Below, piece after piece: positions 26,486 through 35,628 of a DNA stretch of 64,000 bases. Position numbers and translations under genes: made by a program. The notes below the pieces were generated by a model, which was not told the origin of the DNA, made no database searches, and worked only from the letters and a program-made list of their open reading frames with translations. The stretch is taken from contig NZ_JQKO01000005.1 in NCBI RefSeq assembly GCF_000746085.1, positions 62,001 to 126,000 of the forward strand, given 5' to 3'. The stretch comes from Methylocapsa aurea. Lineage in GTDB: Bacteria > Pseudomonadota > Alphaproteobacteria > Rhizobiales > Beijerinckiaceae. The stretch's first letter is position 1; each line of letters opens with the position of its first letter.

Positions 26486-28132
26486 TCAGCCTTTGCAATG
26501 CTTGCGCGCCGCCGCAATCAGCCCCGCGGTGGAGCGGTCACATTCCTCCGTTGAGCGGTTTGGATCGGCGACAATGGGGGCAAGCTTGCCCGCAAGCTCC
26601 TTGCCGAGTTCGACGCCCCATTGATCGAAGGAATTGATGTTCCAGATCACTCCTTGCACGAACACCTTGTGTTCATAGAGGGCAATCAACTGACCGAGCA
26701 CACGCGGCGACAGTCTCTTGTAGAGAAATGTGCTCGATGGACGGTTTCCTTCAAAAACCTTATGCGGGGCCAGCGCCTCGATCGCCTCCGCACTGAGGTT
26801 CTCCGCTCGCAATCGCGCAACGACCTCTTCGATCGTACGGCCCTGCATCAAGGCCTGGCTCTGCGCCAGGCAATTGGCGAACAGCAATTGATGGTGCTTC
26901 GCGTCGGCGCCGGAGGGCTGCGCCGCGATTAGAAAGTCCACCGGCACAATTTCCGTTCCCTGATGCAGGAGCTGGAAGAAGGCGTGCTGACAATTTGTGC
27001 CCGGCTCCCCGAAAATGACCGGCGCCGTCGCACATCTGACCGGCGCGCCGGAAAGATCCACCGACTTGCCGTTCGACTCCATTTCAAGCTGCTGGAGATA
27101 GGCCGGGAAGCGCGCCATCCGCTCGTCGTAGGGGATGACCGCATGTGTCGCGAAGCCCCAGAAGTTTCGGTACCAGACGCCAAAAAGCGCCATCAGGACC
27201 GGGACATTGCGCTCGAGCGGGGCCGTCGTGAAATGGGCGTCGATATCCTGCCCGCCGAGAAGGAACTTGTCGAATTTCTCCGCGCCGATCCCAATCGCCA
27301 GCGAAAGCCCGATCGACGACCAGATCGAATAGCGGCCGCCAACCCAATCCCAGAAGCCAAAGACTCGGTCGCTTCTGATGCCGAAGGCGGCGATCTTGTC
27401 GAGATGCGTCGAGACCGCGCAAAATTGATCGGCGACGGCCGCCTCGCCAAGCGCTTGCGCGACGATGGCGCGGGCGGTGGCGGCATTGGTCATCGTCTCG
27501 AGCGTCGTGAAGGTCTTCGAGCAGATGATGAAAAGCGTCGTTGCGAGCGGCAGTCGCTTCAAGGTGTCGCCGAAATCGGCGCCATCGACATTGGCCACGA
27601 AATGCAAGGTCAGGTGGTCGGCAATAAAAGGCGTCAGCGCCCGCGCCGCCATCGCCGGGCCGAGATCAGAGCCGCCAATGCCGAAATTCACGACATCGGT
27701 GAAACGCTCCCCGCTCGCGGATGTGATTTCGCCATTGCGCACCGCCTCGGCGAAAGCCTCCATTTTACGGCGTTCGTCGAGAACCGCCGGCATCACGTCG
27801 CGGCCGGCGGCGAACATCGGCTCGCCGGTCAGATTGCGCAAGGCCATGTGCATCGCCGGACGGTGTTCGGTCGTATTGACCGGCTCGCCGGCAAAAAGCG
27901 CGCGCCGGCGCCCCTCGACGTCCGCGGCCCGCGCGAGATCGAGCAGAAGCGCGAGCGTCGTTTCGTTCAGCCGGTGTTTCGAGAAATCGAAGAGGATATC
28001 GTCGAGCTTGACGTGGAAGCGTTCAAACCGTTGCGGATCGGCGGTAAACAGGTCCGCAATTCGTTGCGAGCCAATATCCCGCCGATGCGTTTCGAGCGCG
28101 GCCAGCGCCTGCGCGACTTCACCACGAGCCAT
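26486..28132 (-). CDS. pgi: glucose-6-phosphate isomerase
   Basis: Cytosolic aldose-ketose isomerase interconverting glucose-6-P and fructose-6-P in glycolysis/gluconeogenesis. The 548 residues match the bacterial long form. Clear landmarks are FGIGGSDLGPAM (sugar-phosphate site), the SKTFTTLETMTN loop, the PGI signature around GGRYSIWSSIGLSLA, PGTNCQHAFFQLLHQG with the catalytic region, and SFDQWGVELGK at the C-terminus. Monocistronic; convergent with bfr across a repeat cluster. Confidence 0.97.
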   Translation of the reverse strand: MARGEVAQALAALETHRRDIGSQRIADLFTADPQRFERFHVKLDDILFDFSKHRLNETTLALLLDLARAADVEGRRRALFAGEPVNTTEHRPAMHMALRNLTGEPMFAAGRDVMPAVLDERRKMEAFAEAVRNGEITSASGERFTDVVNFGIGGSDLGPAMAARALTPFIADHLTLHFVANVDGADFGDTLKRLPLATTLFIICSKTFTTLETMTNAATARAIVAQALGEAAVADQFCAVSTHLDKIAAFGIRSDRVFGFWDWVGGRYSIWSSIGLSLAIGIGAEKFDKFLLGGQDIDAHFTTAPLERNVPVLMALFGVWYRNFWGFATHAVIPYDERMARFPAYLQQLEMESNGKSVDLSGAPVRCATAPVIFGEPGTNCQHAFFQLLHQGTEIVPVDFLIAAQPSGADAKHHQLLFANCLAQSQALMQGRTIEEVVARLRAENLSAEAIEALAPHKVFEGNRPSSTFLYKRLSPRVLGQLIALYEHKVFVQGVIWNINSFDQWGVELGKELAGKLAPIVADPNRSTEECDRSTAGLIAAARKHCKG

Positions 28133-28368
28133 GCGATACTCCGAGAAAGAACCGAATGGCGCAAGTTAGCCGTTTCGACGCGGCGGGACAAAGGATTCAA
28201 CGCGGCGCCAACCTTGCCGCGCAACCATCTTTCCGCCAATTCCGCCTAGACGTTAACGCTCCGGCCGTCGCTTGACGAGTCCCGGCTTCAAGCTGGGACT
28301 CGATTTCTTCAACCTGACGCTCAGACGCGTCGGAGACCGCAGGCCAAGGGCTTGCGGCTCTCTCGCCG

Positions 28369-29919
28369 TCACGGATTGTAGGCGCGCTCGCCGTGAGAGG
28401 TGACGTCGAGGCCTTCAAGTTCGGCATCCTTCTTGACCCTCAGGCCGATGAAGATGTCGACAAATTTGTAAAGGATCGCCGAGCCGAGGCCCGACCACAA
28501 AAGCGTGAAAGCGACGACCTTCAGCTGGATCAGCACTTGCGCCTGCATGTCGTAAGCGCCAGCCGCGGCCGAGCCTGGATTGATCGTGTAGTCGGTGAGG
28601 CCGACGCCGCCAAGATAGGGCGCAACGACAATGCCGGTGCCGATCGCCCCGACGATTCCGCCGATGCAATGGACGCCGAACACATCGAGGCTGTCGTCAT
28701 AGCCGACCCACTTCTTCACGTAGCTGACGAAGAAGAAGCAAATCGACCCAGCGACCAGCCCCAGAACGATCGCCCCCATCGGGCCCGCATAGCCCGATGC
28801 GGGGGTGATGGCGACAAGGCCCGCGACCGCGCCCGAGATCATCCCAAGCAGCGAGGGCTTGCCCTTGGCGGCCCATTCGACCAACATCCAGCTGAGGGTC
28901 GCCGCGGAAGTCGCGACGAAGGTGTTGACGAAGGCGAGCGCCGTCGTTCCATTCGCCTCGAGGTTGGAGCCGGCGTTGAAGCCGAACCAGCCAAACCACA
29001 AGAGCGAGGCGCCGACCATCGACAAGGTGACCGAGTGCGGCGGCTCGATGTCGCGCGGATAGCCAACTCTCTTGCCGATGATCAAGGCTCCGACCAGGCC
29101 GGCGATGCCGGCATTGATGTGAACCACGGTGCCGCCCGCGAAATCGAGCGCGCCCAATTTGTAGAAATAGCCGGCATTGGCCTGGATGGCGTCGAGCGCG
29201 GCCTGCGCCTCCGCCTTGGCGGCTTCGCCTTGAGCATCGGCGAGCGCTTTCGCGGCATTGCCGATCGCGTCGGGGCCGGCCCAGTACCACACAGCATGGG
29301 CGATCGGGAAATAGATGAAGGTGACCCAAAGCAGGATGAAGAACAGCAACGCCGAGAACCGGATGCGCTCGGCGAAGGCGCCGACGATCAAGGCGGGCGT
29401 GATGCAGGCGAAGGTCATTTGAAACGCCATATAGACGTATTCGGGAATGACGACGCCGTTGGAAAAGGTCGCCGACGTCGATTCAACGGTCAGCCCCTTC
29501 AGAAAAACTCGGTCGAAGCCGCCAACGAAATTGTTCCATTGGATGCCTTGGAGGAAGGCCAGCGGCCCATCGGCGCCTTCGGTGTAGGGCAGCGCGACAT
29601 GGCTGCCCTCGGTGAACGCCAGCGAATATCCATAAAGAACCCAAACGATCGACACGAGCGCGACGATCATGAAAACCTGAGAAAGCACCGACGCCATGTT
29701 CTTGGCGCGCACCAGACCGCCATAAAAGAGGGCGAGGCCCGGGATCGACATCAGAAGGACGAAAGCGGTGGAGACCAGCATCCACGCGGTGTCGCCCTTA
29801 TTGGGGACAGGGGCCGCCGCGGCGGGCTCGGCATAGGCTGCGGCAGCGGCGGCGCACGCCAGAACAAGTCCCAGGCCGATTGCCCGCAACGCGGTCGGTG
29901 GAGGAAAGGCGATTTTCAT
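28369..29919 (-). CDS. amtB: ammonium transporter
   Basis: The 516-residue Amt-family channel, starting with a cleavable signal peptide (about 1-30, ending AYAEPAAA) and followed by 11 membrane helices. Family landmarks include ALFYGGLVRAKNM, FAGGTVVHINAG (first twin-His region) and DVFGVHCIGGIVG (second twin-His region). The ATG at 29919 follows a CAGGAG site. It lies 32 bases downstream of glnK; the PII protein plugs AmtB when nitrogen is sufficient, so the pair forms a regulatory unit. Confidence 0.97.
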   Translation of the reverse strand: MKIAFPPPTALRAIGLGLVLACAAAAAAYAEPAAAAPVPNKGDTAWMLVSTAFVLLMSIPGLALFYGGLVRAKNMASVLSQVFMIVALVSIVWVLYGYSLAFTEGSHVALPYTEGADGPLAFLQGIQWNNFVGGFDRVFLKGLTVESTSATFSNGVVIPEYVYMAFQMTFACITPALIVGAFAERIRFSALLFFILLWVTFIYFPIAHAVWYWAGPDAIGNAAKALADAQGEAAKAEAQAALDAIQANAGYFYKLGALDFAGGTVVHINAGIAGLVGALIIGKRVGYPRDIEPPHSVTLSMVGASLLWFGWFGFNAGSNLEANGTTALAFVNTFVATSAATLSWMLVEWAAKGKPSLLGMISGAVAGLVAITPASGYAGPMGAIVLGLVAGSICFFFVSYVKKWVGYDDSLDVFGVHCIGGIVGAIGTGIVVAPYLGGVGLTDYTINPGSAAAGAYDMQAQVLIQLKVVAFTLLWSGLGSAILYKFVDIFIGLRVKKDAELEGLDVTSHGERAYNP

Positions 29920-29951
29920 TGCAAACTCCTGCGGATCTTGAAAAAGCGGGT

Positions 29952-30398
<447 letters not shown>

Positions 30399-30401
30399 CT
30401 A

Positions 30402-30415
30402 GCAAGCGGCGGGCC
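30402..30415 (-). promoter_or_regulatory. candidate sigma-54 promoter for glnK-amtB
   Basis: On the minus strand GGCCCGCCGCTTGC carries the invariant GG and GC separated by 10 bases and the TTGC -12 box (consensus TGGCACG-N4-TTGC). Transcription would begin near 30390, giving a leader of about 100 bases before glnK. NtrC/sigma-54 control of glnK-amtB is standard in proteobacteria; this site was found by eye. Confidence 0.4.
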
Positions 30416-30966
30416 TTCTAGCAATCGACCGCGCTCAATTTCCGGTAAATACCGCTCTTTGTGATGTTGGTGCTTTTTGATGCGGCGCTCGCTCCAAACG
30501 CCGCGCAATCGAGCGACCGCGTCCCCGCGGCGCGACGCGCTGGAGACAAGCGGCGAAACAGACTGAAGTCAACAACCTTCCTACGTGCGGGCTGTTCGAT
30601 CCGACGCGAACGACGCGAAGCCGCGCCTTGCCGACTAAGTTTATAAAGCCATGCCCGCCAGATCGCATTGGTCGCTTGGCGCATGGTCGAATCGGCGCAA
30701 AATTAGGCCGCGGCCGCGCCGAATGTGGCGCGGAGCGCAAACCGCCTTTCAATTGCGCTGAAGTGGCGAATATTCGAATACTGGCTATTCTTATAACTCT
30801 ATTCATTGGAGCCTGTTCCAGCCGAAACCAACAGTTCGCTGGGTTTATAAGCGCGCGCCCTTAACCGGCATTGAATTCGACTAAGCCTGCTTGCTTCAAA
30901 GCGCATGATTTCGGCGCCTTCGCCTTGACCGGCGATCGCGTTCAACGCTTGGAGGGCTCGCGGGGA
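30416..30966. other. intergenic region without a supported gene
   Basis: I see no convincing gene in these 551 bases between glnK and tesB, both on the minus strand. A 78-codon plus-strand frame at 30628 has a short hydrophobic stretch but no ribosome-binding site or conserved features. NtrC-binding sites for the glnK promoter would be expected near 30450-30550; I found no clear one. Confidence 0.45.
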
Positions 30967-31833
30967 TCAGGTTCGATGCGCTTTGGGACGGATCAACCCT
31001 TCCTGCATGACCGAGGCGACAAGGCTCCCGTCATGGGAAAATAGCAGACCCCGCGTCAAACCGCGCGCGCCAAAGGAATTGGGGCTGTCCTGAGCATAAA
31101 GGAGCCATTCGTCGGCGCGGAACGGTCGGTGGAACCACAACGCGTGATCGAGGCTCGCGATCTGGAGTTCGGCATCGAATACAAAATGGCCGTGCGCGAT
31201 GAGCGCCGTATCGAGAAGCGTCATGTCGGAGAGATAGGCGAGGACCGCGCGATGGATTCCCGGATCGTCCGGGAGAGGGCCGGTCGCGCGGAGCCAGACG
31301 CATTGTTTGGGCGCGCCGGCCGCGTGCCGGACATAGCGCGACAGATCGACGGGCCGCGCCTCGATCGGTCGGTCGCTGGCGAACCAGCGGCGGATCGGAG
31401 CCGGCATGAGATCGCCGAAGCGCGCGACCATCTCGGTCTCGCTCGGCAAGGTTTCGGGCTTTGGAACGTCCGGCATCGCCACCGCATGTTCAAGACCCTC
31501 CTCCTCGATTTGAAACGAGGCGGACAGCGAGAAAATGGCCCGGCCATGCTGAATTGCGTTGCAGCGCCGCGTCGTGAAGCTCTTCCCGTCGCGGAGGCGA
31601 TCGACCTCGTAGACAATCGGCGCCGCGGGATCGCCAGGCAAGAGAAAATAGCCGTGCAGCGAATGCGGCGCCCGGCCTTCGACGGTGCGGGCGGAAGCCA
31701 CGAGGGCTTGCGCGACAACGAGGCCGCCGAAGACGCGCTGCCAGCCGACCTGCGGGCTGCGGCCGCGAAAAATATTTTCCTCGATTCGCTCAAGGTCGAG
31801 AATGGTCAGGAGTTCGGCGACGGCGTGGGACAT
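30967..31833 (-). CDS. tesB: acyl-CoA thioesterase II
   Basis: A cytosolic double-hotdog thioesterase that hydrolyses medium/long acyl-CoAs. The 288 residues equal the family length. Landmarks are RVFGGLVVAQAL near the N-terminus, HSLHGYFLLPGD, the second-hotdog LDHALWFHRPFRADEWLLY, and the ending GSLVASVMQEGLIRP, with the active-site D/T/Q set expected in these blocks. The start at 31833 (MSHAVAELL) was preferred; the frame extends to 31935 with non-conserved sequence. Confidence 0.95.
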   Translation of the reverse strand: MSHAVAELLTILDLERIEENIFRGRSPQVGWQRVFGGLVVAQALVASARTVEGRAPHSLHGYFLLPGDPAAPIVYEVDRLRDGKSFTTRRCNAIQHGRAIFSLSASFQIEEEGLEHAVAMPDVPKPETLPSETEMVARFGDLMPAPIRRWFASDRPIEARPVDLSRYVRHAAGAPKQCVWLRATGPLPDDPGIHRAVLAYLSDMTLLDTALIAHGHFVFDAELQIASLDHALWFHRPFRADEWLLYAQDSPNSFGARGLTRGLLFSHDGSLVASVMQEGLIRPKAHRT

Positions 31834-32228
31834 GGCGCGGCGGGGTTCCTTTTGCGAAGCCTTGACGTGAGCGCGGCAAAGCTTCTCGTCAACCCCGAAT
31901 ACAGTCAAATCGAACGCCTCCGCCGCAAGCGTCAACGAACCGACGCTGATGAAACGCCAATTCGCGAAACTCTTTGTTCGCGATCACGACAAATTGCTAA
32001 AAAAGTGCTTAATTGCTTGATCGGGCAGCGTCGGCGGTTGCTTTGAAGCCTCAAATTAGCCGGAAGCGCATTGCAGCATAAGTCTCCACGGCGGCCAGCA
32101 TCGCGGCGTCGCGCCCTTGCCTTCGCCGAGGAAAAAAGCGCGATTGTTTGAACGGAAGCGATCCAAGCTTCAAGATCGTTCAGTTCGCGCGAGCAGTTCC
32201 GTCCTTGTCGAAGGAGAGCGGATTGGCC
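31834..32228. other. divergent intergenic region tesB / hypothetical
   Basis: No gene I can support in 395 bases. It must contain the tesB promoter (minus strand) and that of the small gene at 32229 (plus strand); no clear boxes were identified. Confidence 0.4.
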
Positions 32229-32522
32229 ATGAATACTTACCGCGTTTCGGTGTTGCGCGACGTTTCCGACCCCTTGGAATGTCAGGTGACGGTCGTGCGC
32301 GAAGGCCACGGGACCGCGTTGCGTCTTGACGCTCTCTCGGTCAACCATGCGCGGAAGGTCGCCTCCGATCTCGTCCAGCTTCTTCGCGCGACCTCGCCCG
32401 GGGACGCCATCGTTCTCGACACTTATGTCGAAGGGAAGCCGGATGACCACGGACGTTTCATGACCTTGCTCGCCACGCTCGCAAGCGAGCCGCAGCCTGG
32501 CGATCGCGACAGCCAGGCCTGA
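32229..32522 (+). CDS. small conserved-looking protein of unknown function
   Basis: A 97-residue soluble protein (MNTYRVSVLRDVSDPLECQV onwards) with mixed alpha/beta character, no Cys cluster, no membrane helix and no motif I can name. The start at 32229 has an AAGGAGAG ribosome-binding site about 10 bases upstream, and codon use matches the genome, so it is probably real. It ends 57 bases before the convergent EF-G-like gene. Confidence 0.6.
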   Translation: MNTYRVSVLRDVSDPLECQVTVVREGHGTALRLDALSVNHARKVASDLVQLLRATSPGDAIVLDTYVEGKPDDHGRFMTLLATLASEPQPGDRDSQA

Positions 32523-32579
32523 GCAGCTTTCTGTAGGTCGAAGGCCGAGCTTGGACCAAGCCGTCGAATTGCAGCCGCC

Positions 32580-34547
32580 CTATCGGGCGACCCGATCGGC
32601 AAGCTGGACATGGGCCTCGGAAAGATGATCAAACTGGCGTCGATAGGTCCCAAGCCCCATCGTTTCTGAACGAAGCTTTATGATGAAGTCGTGGAGTTCG
32701 GCGGCCGGCGCCAGCGCCTCGATATCATCCCAGCCGGGCCAGCCGGGTTTTTCCGCATAGCCCAGGATCTGACCGCGGCGGCCGGTCAGCAGGCGCTGCG
32801 TCGCCGCGGTGAACATGTTGGGCGCGCTCGCCGTGACATGATCGATCGGTTCGAGCAGGACCGGCTCAGCCCTGGCGAGGCCCTCGGCGATCGCCATCCG
32901 AGTCGCGCTCTTGAACGCCATATCGGAGCTGTCCACCGCGTGGAAGCTCCCATCGACCAGGGTGACGCCGATATCGACCACCGGATAGCCGAACGGACCC
33001 TTCTGCATCGCCTCTTCGGCGGCGTCGCGGACCGCCGGGATATATTGTTTCGGCACGGCCCCGCCGACGATGCGATCCGTAAATAGGAAGCCCTCGCCCC
33101 GGCCGCGCGGCGCGATCTCCAGCTTGATGTCGGCGAATTGCCCGTGGCCGCCGGTCTGCCGCTTGAGCCGCGAATGCTGGGAGACCGCCCTCTTGATCGT
33201 TTCCTTATAAGCAATCTTCGGCGGACTGACGGTGATCTGGATATTATAGACGGCGGCCAGCCGTTCGAGCGCCACGGTAAGATGGATCTCGCCTTGCCCC
33301 TTGAGGAGCGCATCGCCGGTCTCTGCATCGTGCTCGACGCTGAGCGAGGGATCTTCCTCGACGAGCTTATGCAGGGCGGCCGAGAGCTTGACGTCGTCCT
33401 TTCGATCTTTGGTCGCTATGGCGAGCGCGAAGACGGGCGGCGGCGGTTCGGGAAAGGGCAGCGTCTGCGCCCCTTTGTCGGGGGCGAGGACCGCTCCCGT
33501 CGCGACGCCTTCGAGCCGCCCGAGCGCAACCAGATCGCCGGCCTCGGCTTCCGCCGCCCGGACCTGCTCCGCGCCGACAAAGCGGATGATTCCGCCAATG
33601 CGCACGCCGTCCAGACTCGCGCCGTCGCGCAACGCGCCGCGCCAGATGCGGCCATAGGAGAGCTTCCCCGCCTGGACGGTCTTGAAGACCTGAACCAGCG
33701 GCTGATCTCCTGGCGCGACGCCGCGGCGTTCGGCGGTCTCATGCGCGGCGGGCGCGTCATGCCGCAAGGCCTTCCACAGGCGGGCGACGCCATATCCTTT
33801 GCTGGCCGCCCCAAGCAGGACCTCGACGATGGCGCCGCTCGCCTGATCCTTGCGCAGATGCGCGTAGAGTTCATCTTGCGTCGGCGTTATGTCCTCGAGG
33901 AGTTTTTCAAGAAGCGCGTCATCGTGGTCGGCAAGCACCTCGGTCAGTTCGGCCAGCGCCTCTTTCTCCGGCTCGCGCATATTGGCTGGAAGTTCGACCG
34001 GCTCGACGCTTTGCTTCGCGCCGTAGCGATAGGCGCGCTCGCGCACGACATCGATATAGCCAATCACCGCGTCGCCTTCGCGGATCGGGATTTGGCGCGG
34101 CAGCAGCGGATATTTGGAATGCGCCTGAAGCGCCGCAAGCATGTCGCGGACCGGGCCAGCCAGCGCGTCGATCTTGTTGACGAAGATAAAATGCGGAAGG
34201 CCAAGGTCCTCGAGGCTTCTCAGCAAGAGCGGCAGACTCGAGGCGCGCTCGGCGGCGGGTTCGCAAACGATGACGGCAAGATCGACCGCCATCAGCGCGC
34301 CCGCGGTTTCAAAGGCGAACTCGATCGACCCAGGGCAATCGAGAATCGACCATTGCTCGCCGAGGAATGTGCAGTGGCCAAGTCTCAGCTCGGTGCTCAT
34401 GGCCCTGCCGCGATCGCCCGATCGCTTCGGCGGCGCGCCGGCCGCAGCCATCAAGGCGTCAAAAACAGTCGATTTGCCGCTTCCTTGGGGGCCGACGAGA
34501 GCGATTGAACGGGGCCCGGCGACGGCCTTCGAAGAAGAACTTGTCAT
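32580..34547 (-). CDS. EF-G-like translational GTPase paralogue
   Basis: The 655-residue protein has EF-G architecture: a GTP-binding domain with G1 GPQGSGKS (19-26), DCPGS in place of DTPGH (G3) and NKID (G4); then domain II and the domain III-V region (GQGEIHLTVALERLA, QTGGHGQFADI). The G3 change H to S removes the catalytic His of true EF-G. It is about 45 residues shorter than EF-G, so it is a paralogue (EF-G2/FusA2-type 'elongation factor G-like') with unknown ribosomal role rather than the main translocase. It stands alone. Confidence 0.85.
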   Translation of the reverse strand: MTSSSSKAVAGPRSIALVGPQGSGKSTVFDALMAAAGAPPKRSGDRGRAMSTELRLGHCTFLGEQWSILDCPGSIEFAFETAGALMAVDLAVIVCEPAAERASSLPLLLRSLEDLGLPHFIFVNKIDALAGPVRDMLAALQAHSKYPLLPRQIPIREGDAVIGYIDVVRERAYRYGAKQSVEPVELPANMREPEKEALAELTEVLADHDDALLEKLLEDITPTQDELYAHLRKDQASGAIVEVLLGAASKGYGVARLWKALRHDAPAAHETAERRGVAPGDQPLVQVFKTVQAGKLSYGRIWRGALRDGASLDGVRIGGIIRFVGAEQVRAAEAEAGDLVALGRLEGVATGAVLAPDKGAQTLPFPEPPPPVFALAIATKDRKDDVKLSAALHKLVEEDPSLSVEHDAETGDALLKGQGEIHLTVALERLAAVYNIQITVSPPKIAYKETIKRAVSQHSRLKRQTGGHGQFADIKLEIAPRGRGEGFLFTDRIVGGAVPKQYIPAVRDAAEEAMQKGPFGYPVVDIGVTLVDGSFHAVDSSDMAFKSATRMAIAEGLARAEPVLLEPIDHVTASAPNMFTAATQRLLTGRRGQILGYAEKPGWPGWDDIEALAPAAELHDFIIKLRSETMGLGTYRRQFDHLSEAHVQLADRVAR

Positions 34548-35024
34548 GATGGCGCTTCCCTTCCTTCATCCCGGCCGCCGTTTGGCGCGACTCGGCAAAG
34601 GTAGAACGGCGTCACATGGGCAGAGGATCCCGGCCTATGTCGATTTGCGGCAAAGCTTCATCGATTAGATCACGATGCTTTTAGATGGAAACATCCAAAA
34701 GCATGAAACGTGATCCATTGTTGAGAAGAGAGCGGGATTTGACGCGAAAAACCGGAGTCCACTTTTTCGCATCCCGCTCTCATCAAAGAGTTAGAGCATG
34801 ATGTCGTCCGAAAACCGGTTTCCACTTTTCGGCATCATGCTCTAGCCGCGCGGCGCCTCGACTCGCTCGATCGACGCACAGCATCCGAGGATGTTCAGGA
34901 TCGCGAGAAGGAAGGCTGCGGCGAAATCCGGTTCGAACCTGCGCGATCAACGGGCGGACGCCTTGCCGGCGTGAAGTTTCGGCAGGACGCCCGACGCCGG
35001 TTCGACGCCAATGGCGGGCGGCGT
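34548..35024. repeat. three hairpin elements in the EF-G-like / YidB-like gap
   Basis: No gene. Three successive stems: GATCACGATGC.../...GCATGAAACGTGATC (34668-34715); AGAGCGGGAT/ATCCCGCTCT with inner GCGAAAAA/TTTTTCGC (34728-34780); and AGAGCATGAT/ATCATGCTCT with inner CCGAAAA/TTTTCGG (34792-34845). The last is identical to 16107-16160. The second and third share loop bases (CCGG..TCCAC) but differ in both stems with base-pairing kept. Confidence 0.8.
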
Positions 35025-35351
35025 TTACGACACTTTGCCGGTGGGGGTTAGTTTGTCGACCGCTTGCGGCAGAATCTCCGCCAATTTGGCCGAAAGCTCT
35101 TCCGGGGTAAGTCCGGCCTTCGCGGCAAGCTCTTTGATAAGATCGTGCCCGACCGCCTGCTGCACTTGGTCGGCCGCGATCGGCTGGTTGGCGCCCGTGC
35201 TGATCCAGGATTGGATGATCGGGGCGAGGCCCTTCTCTTGGAATTTCGCGACCAGTCCCTCGAGTCCGCCGTTCTTCTCGATCAGAGTGGTCGCGGCGCT
35301 GATCAACGAGGCGCCAACAGCGCCACCTAAAATGCCATCCAAAAGACCCAT
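35025..35351 (-). CDS. YidB-like (DUF937-type) protein
   Basis: The 108-residue protein begins MGLLDGILGGAVG and contains GLEGLVAKFQEKGLAPIIQSWIS and an alpha-helical C-terminus, matching the small YidB family of unknown function found across proteobacteria. The start at 35351 has a GGGAGG site 6 bases upstream; the longer frame to 35438 adds an unrelated segment. Monocistronic. The family has no established function. Confidence 0.8.
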   Translation of the reverse strand: MGLLDGILGGAVGASLISAATTLIEKNGGLEGLVAKFQEKGLAPIIQSWISTGANQPIAADQVQQAVGHDLIKELAAKAGLTPEELSAKLAEILPQAVDKLTPTGKVS

Positions 35352-35628
35352 AAGTTCCTCCCTCATCCATTGTTGCGGAAGAGATCCAAACACAATCACC
35401 GCAATGTTCCGCAGCGCGAATGGAGTTACGCGCCTCAAAACCTTCCCCGATTGCGAAGGTCAGCCTACTCGATATAGAAGACGAAGCAACCGCAATTGGG
35501 AAAGCCCAAAGGATTTAGAAAATCCGGCGCGCATTGACATCGATCTGTCACGAAACAATGGCCGCGGCTGAGCTATACAATACGTTTCTGCGGCTGATCT
35601 CGTCTGCCCAAACGAGTTCCAAGCCGGG

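Noticed and set aside
32580..34547. Annotating as the main elongation factor G
   Set aside because: Shorter than EF-G and the G3 motif is DCPGS rather than DTPGH; stands alone without rpsL/rpsG/tuf.
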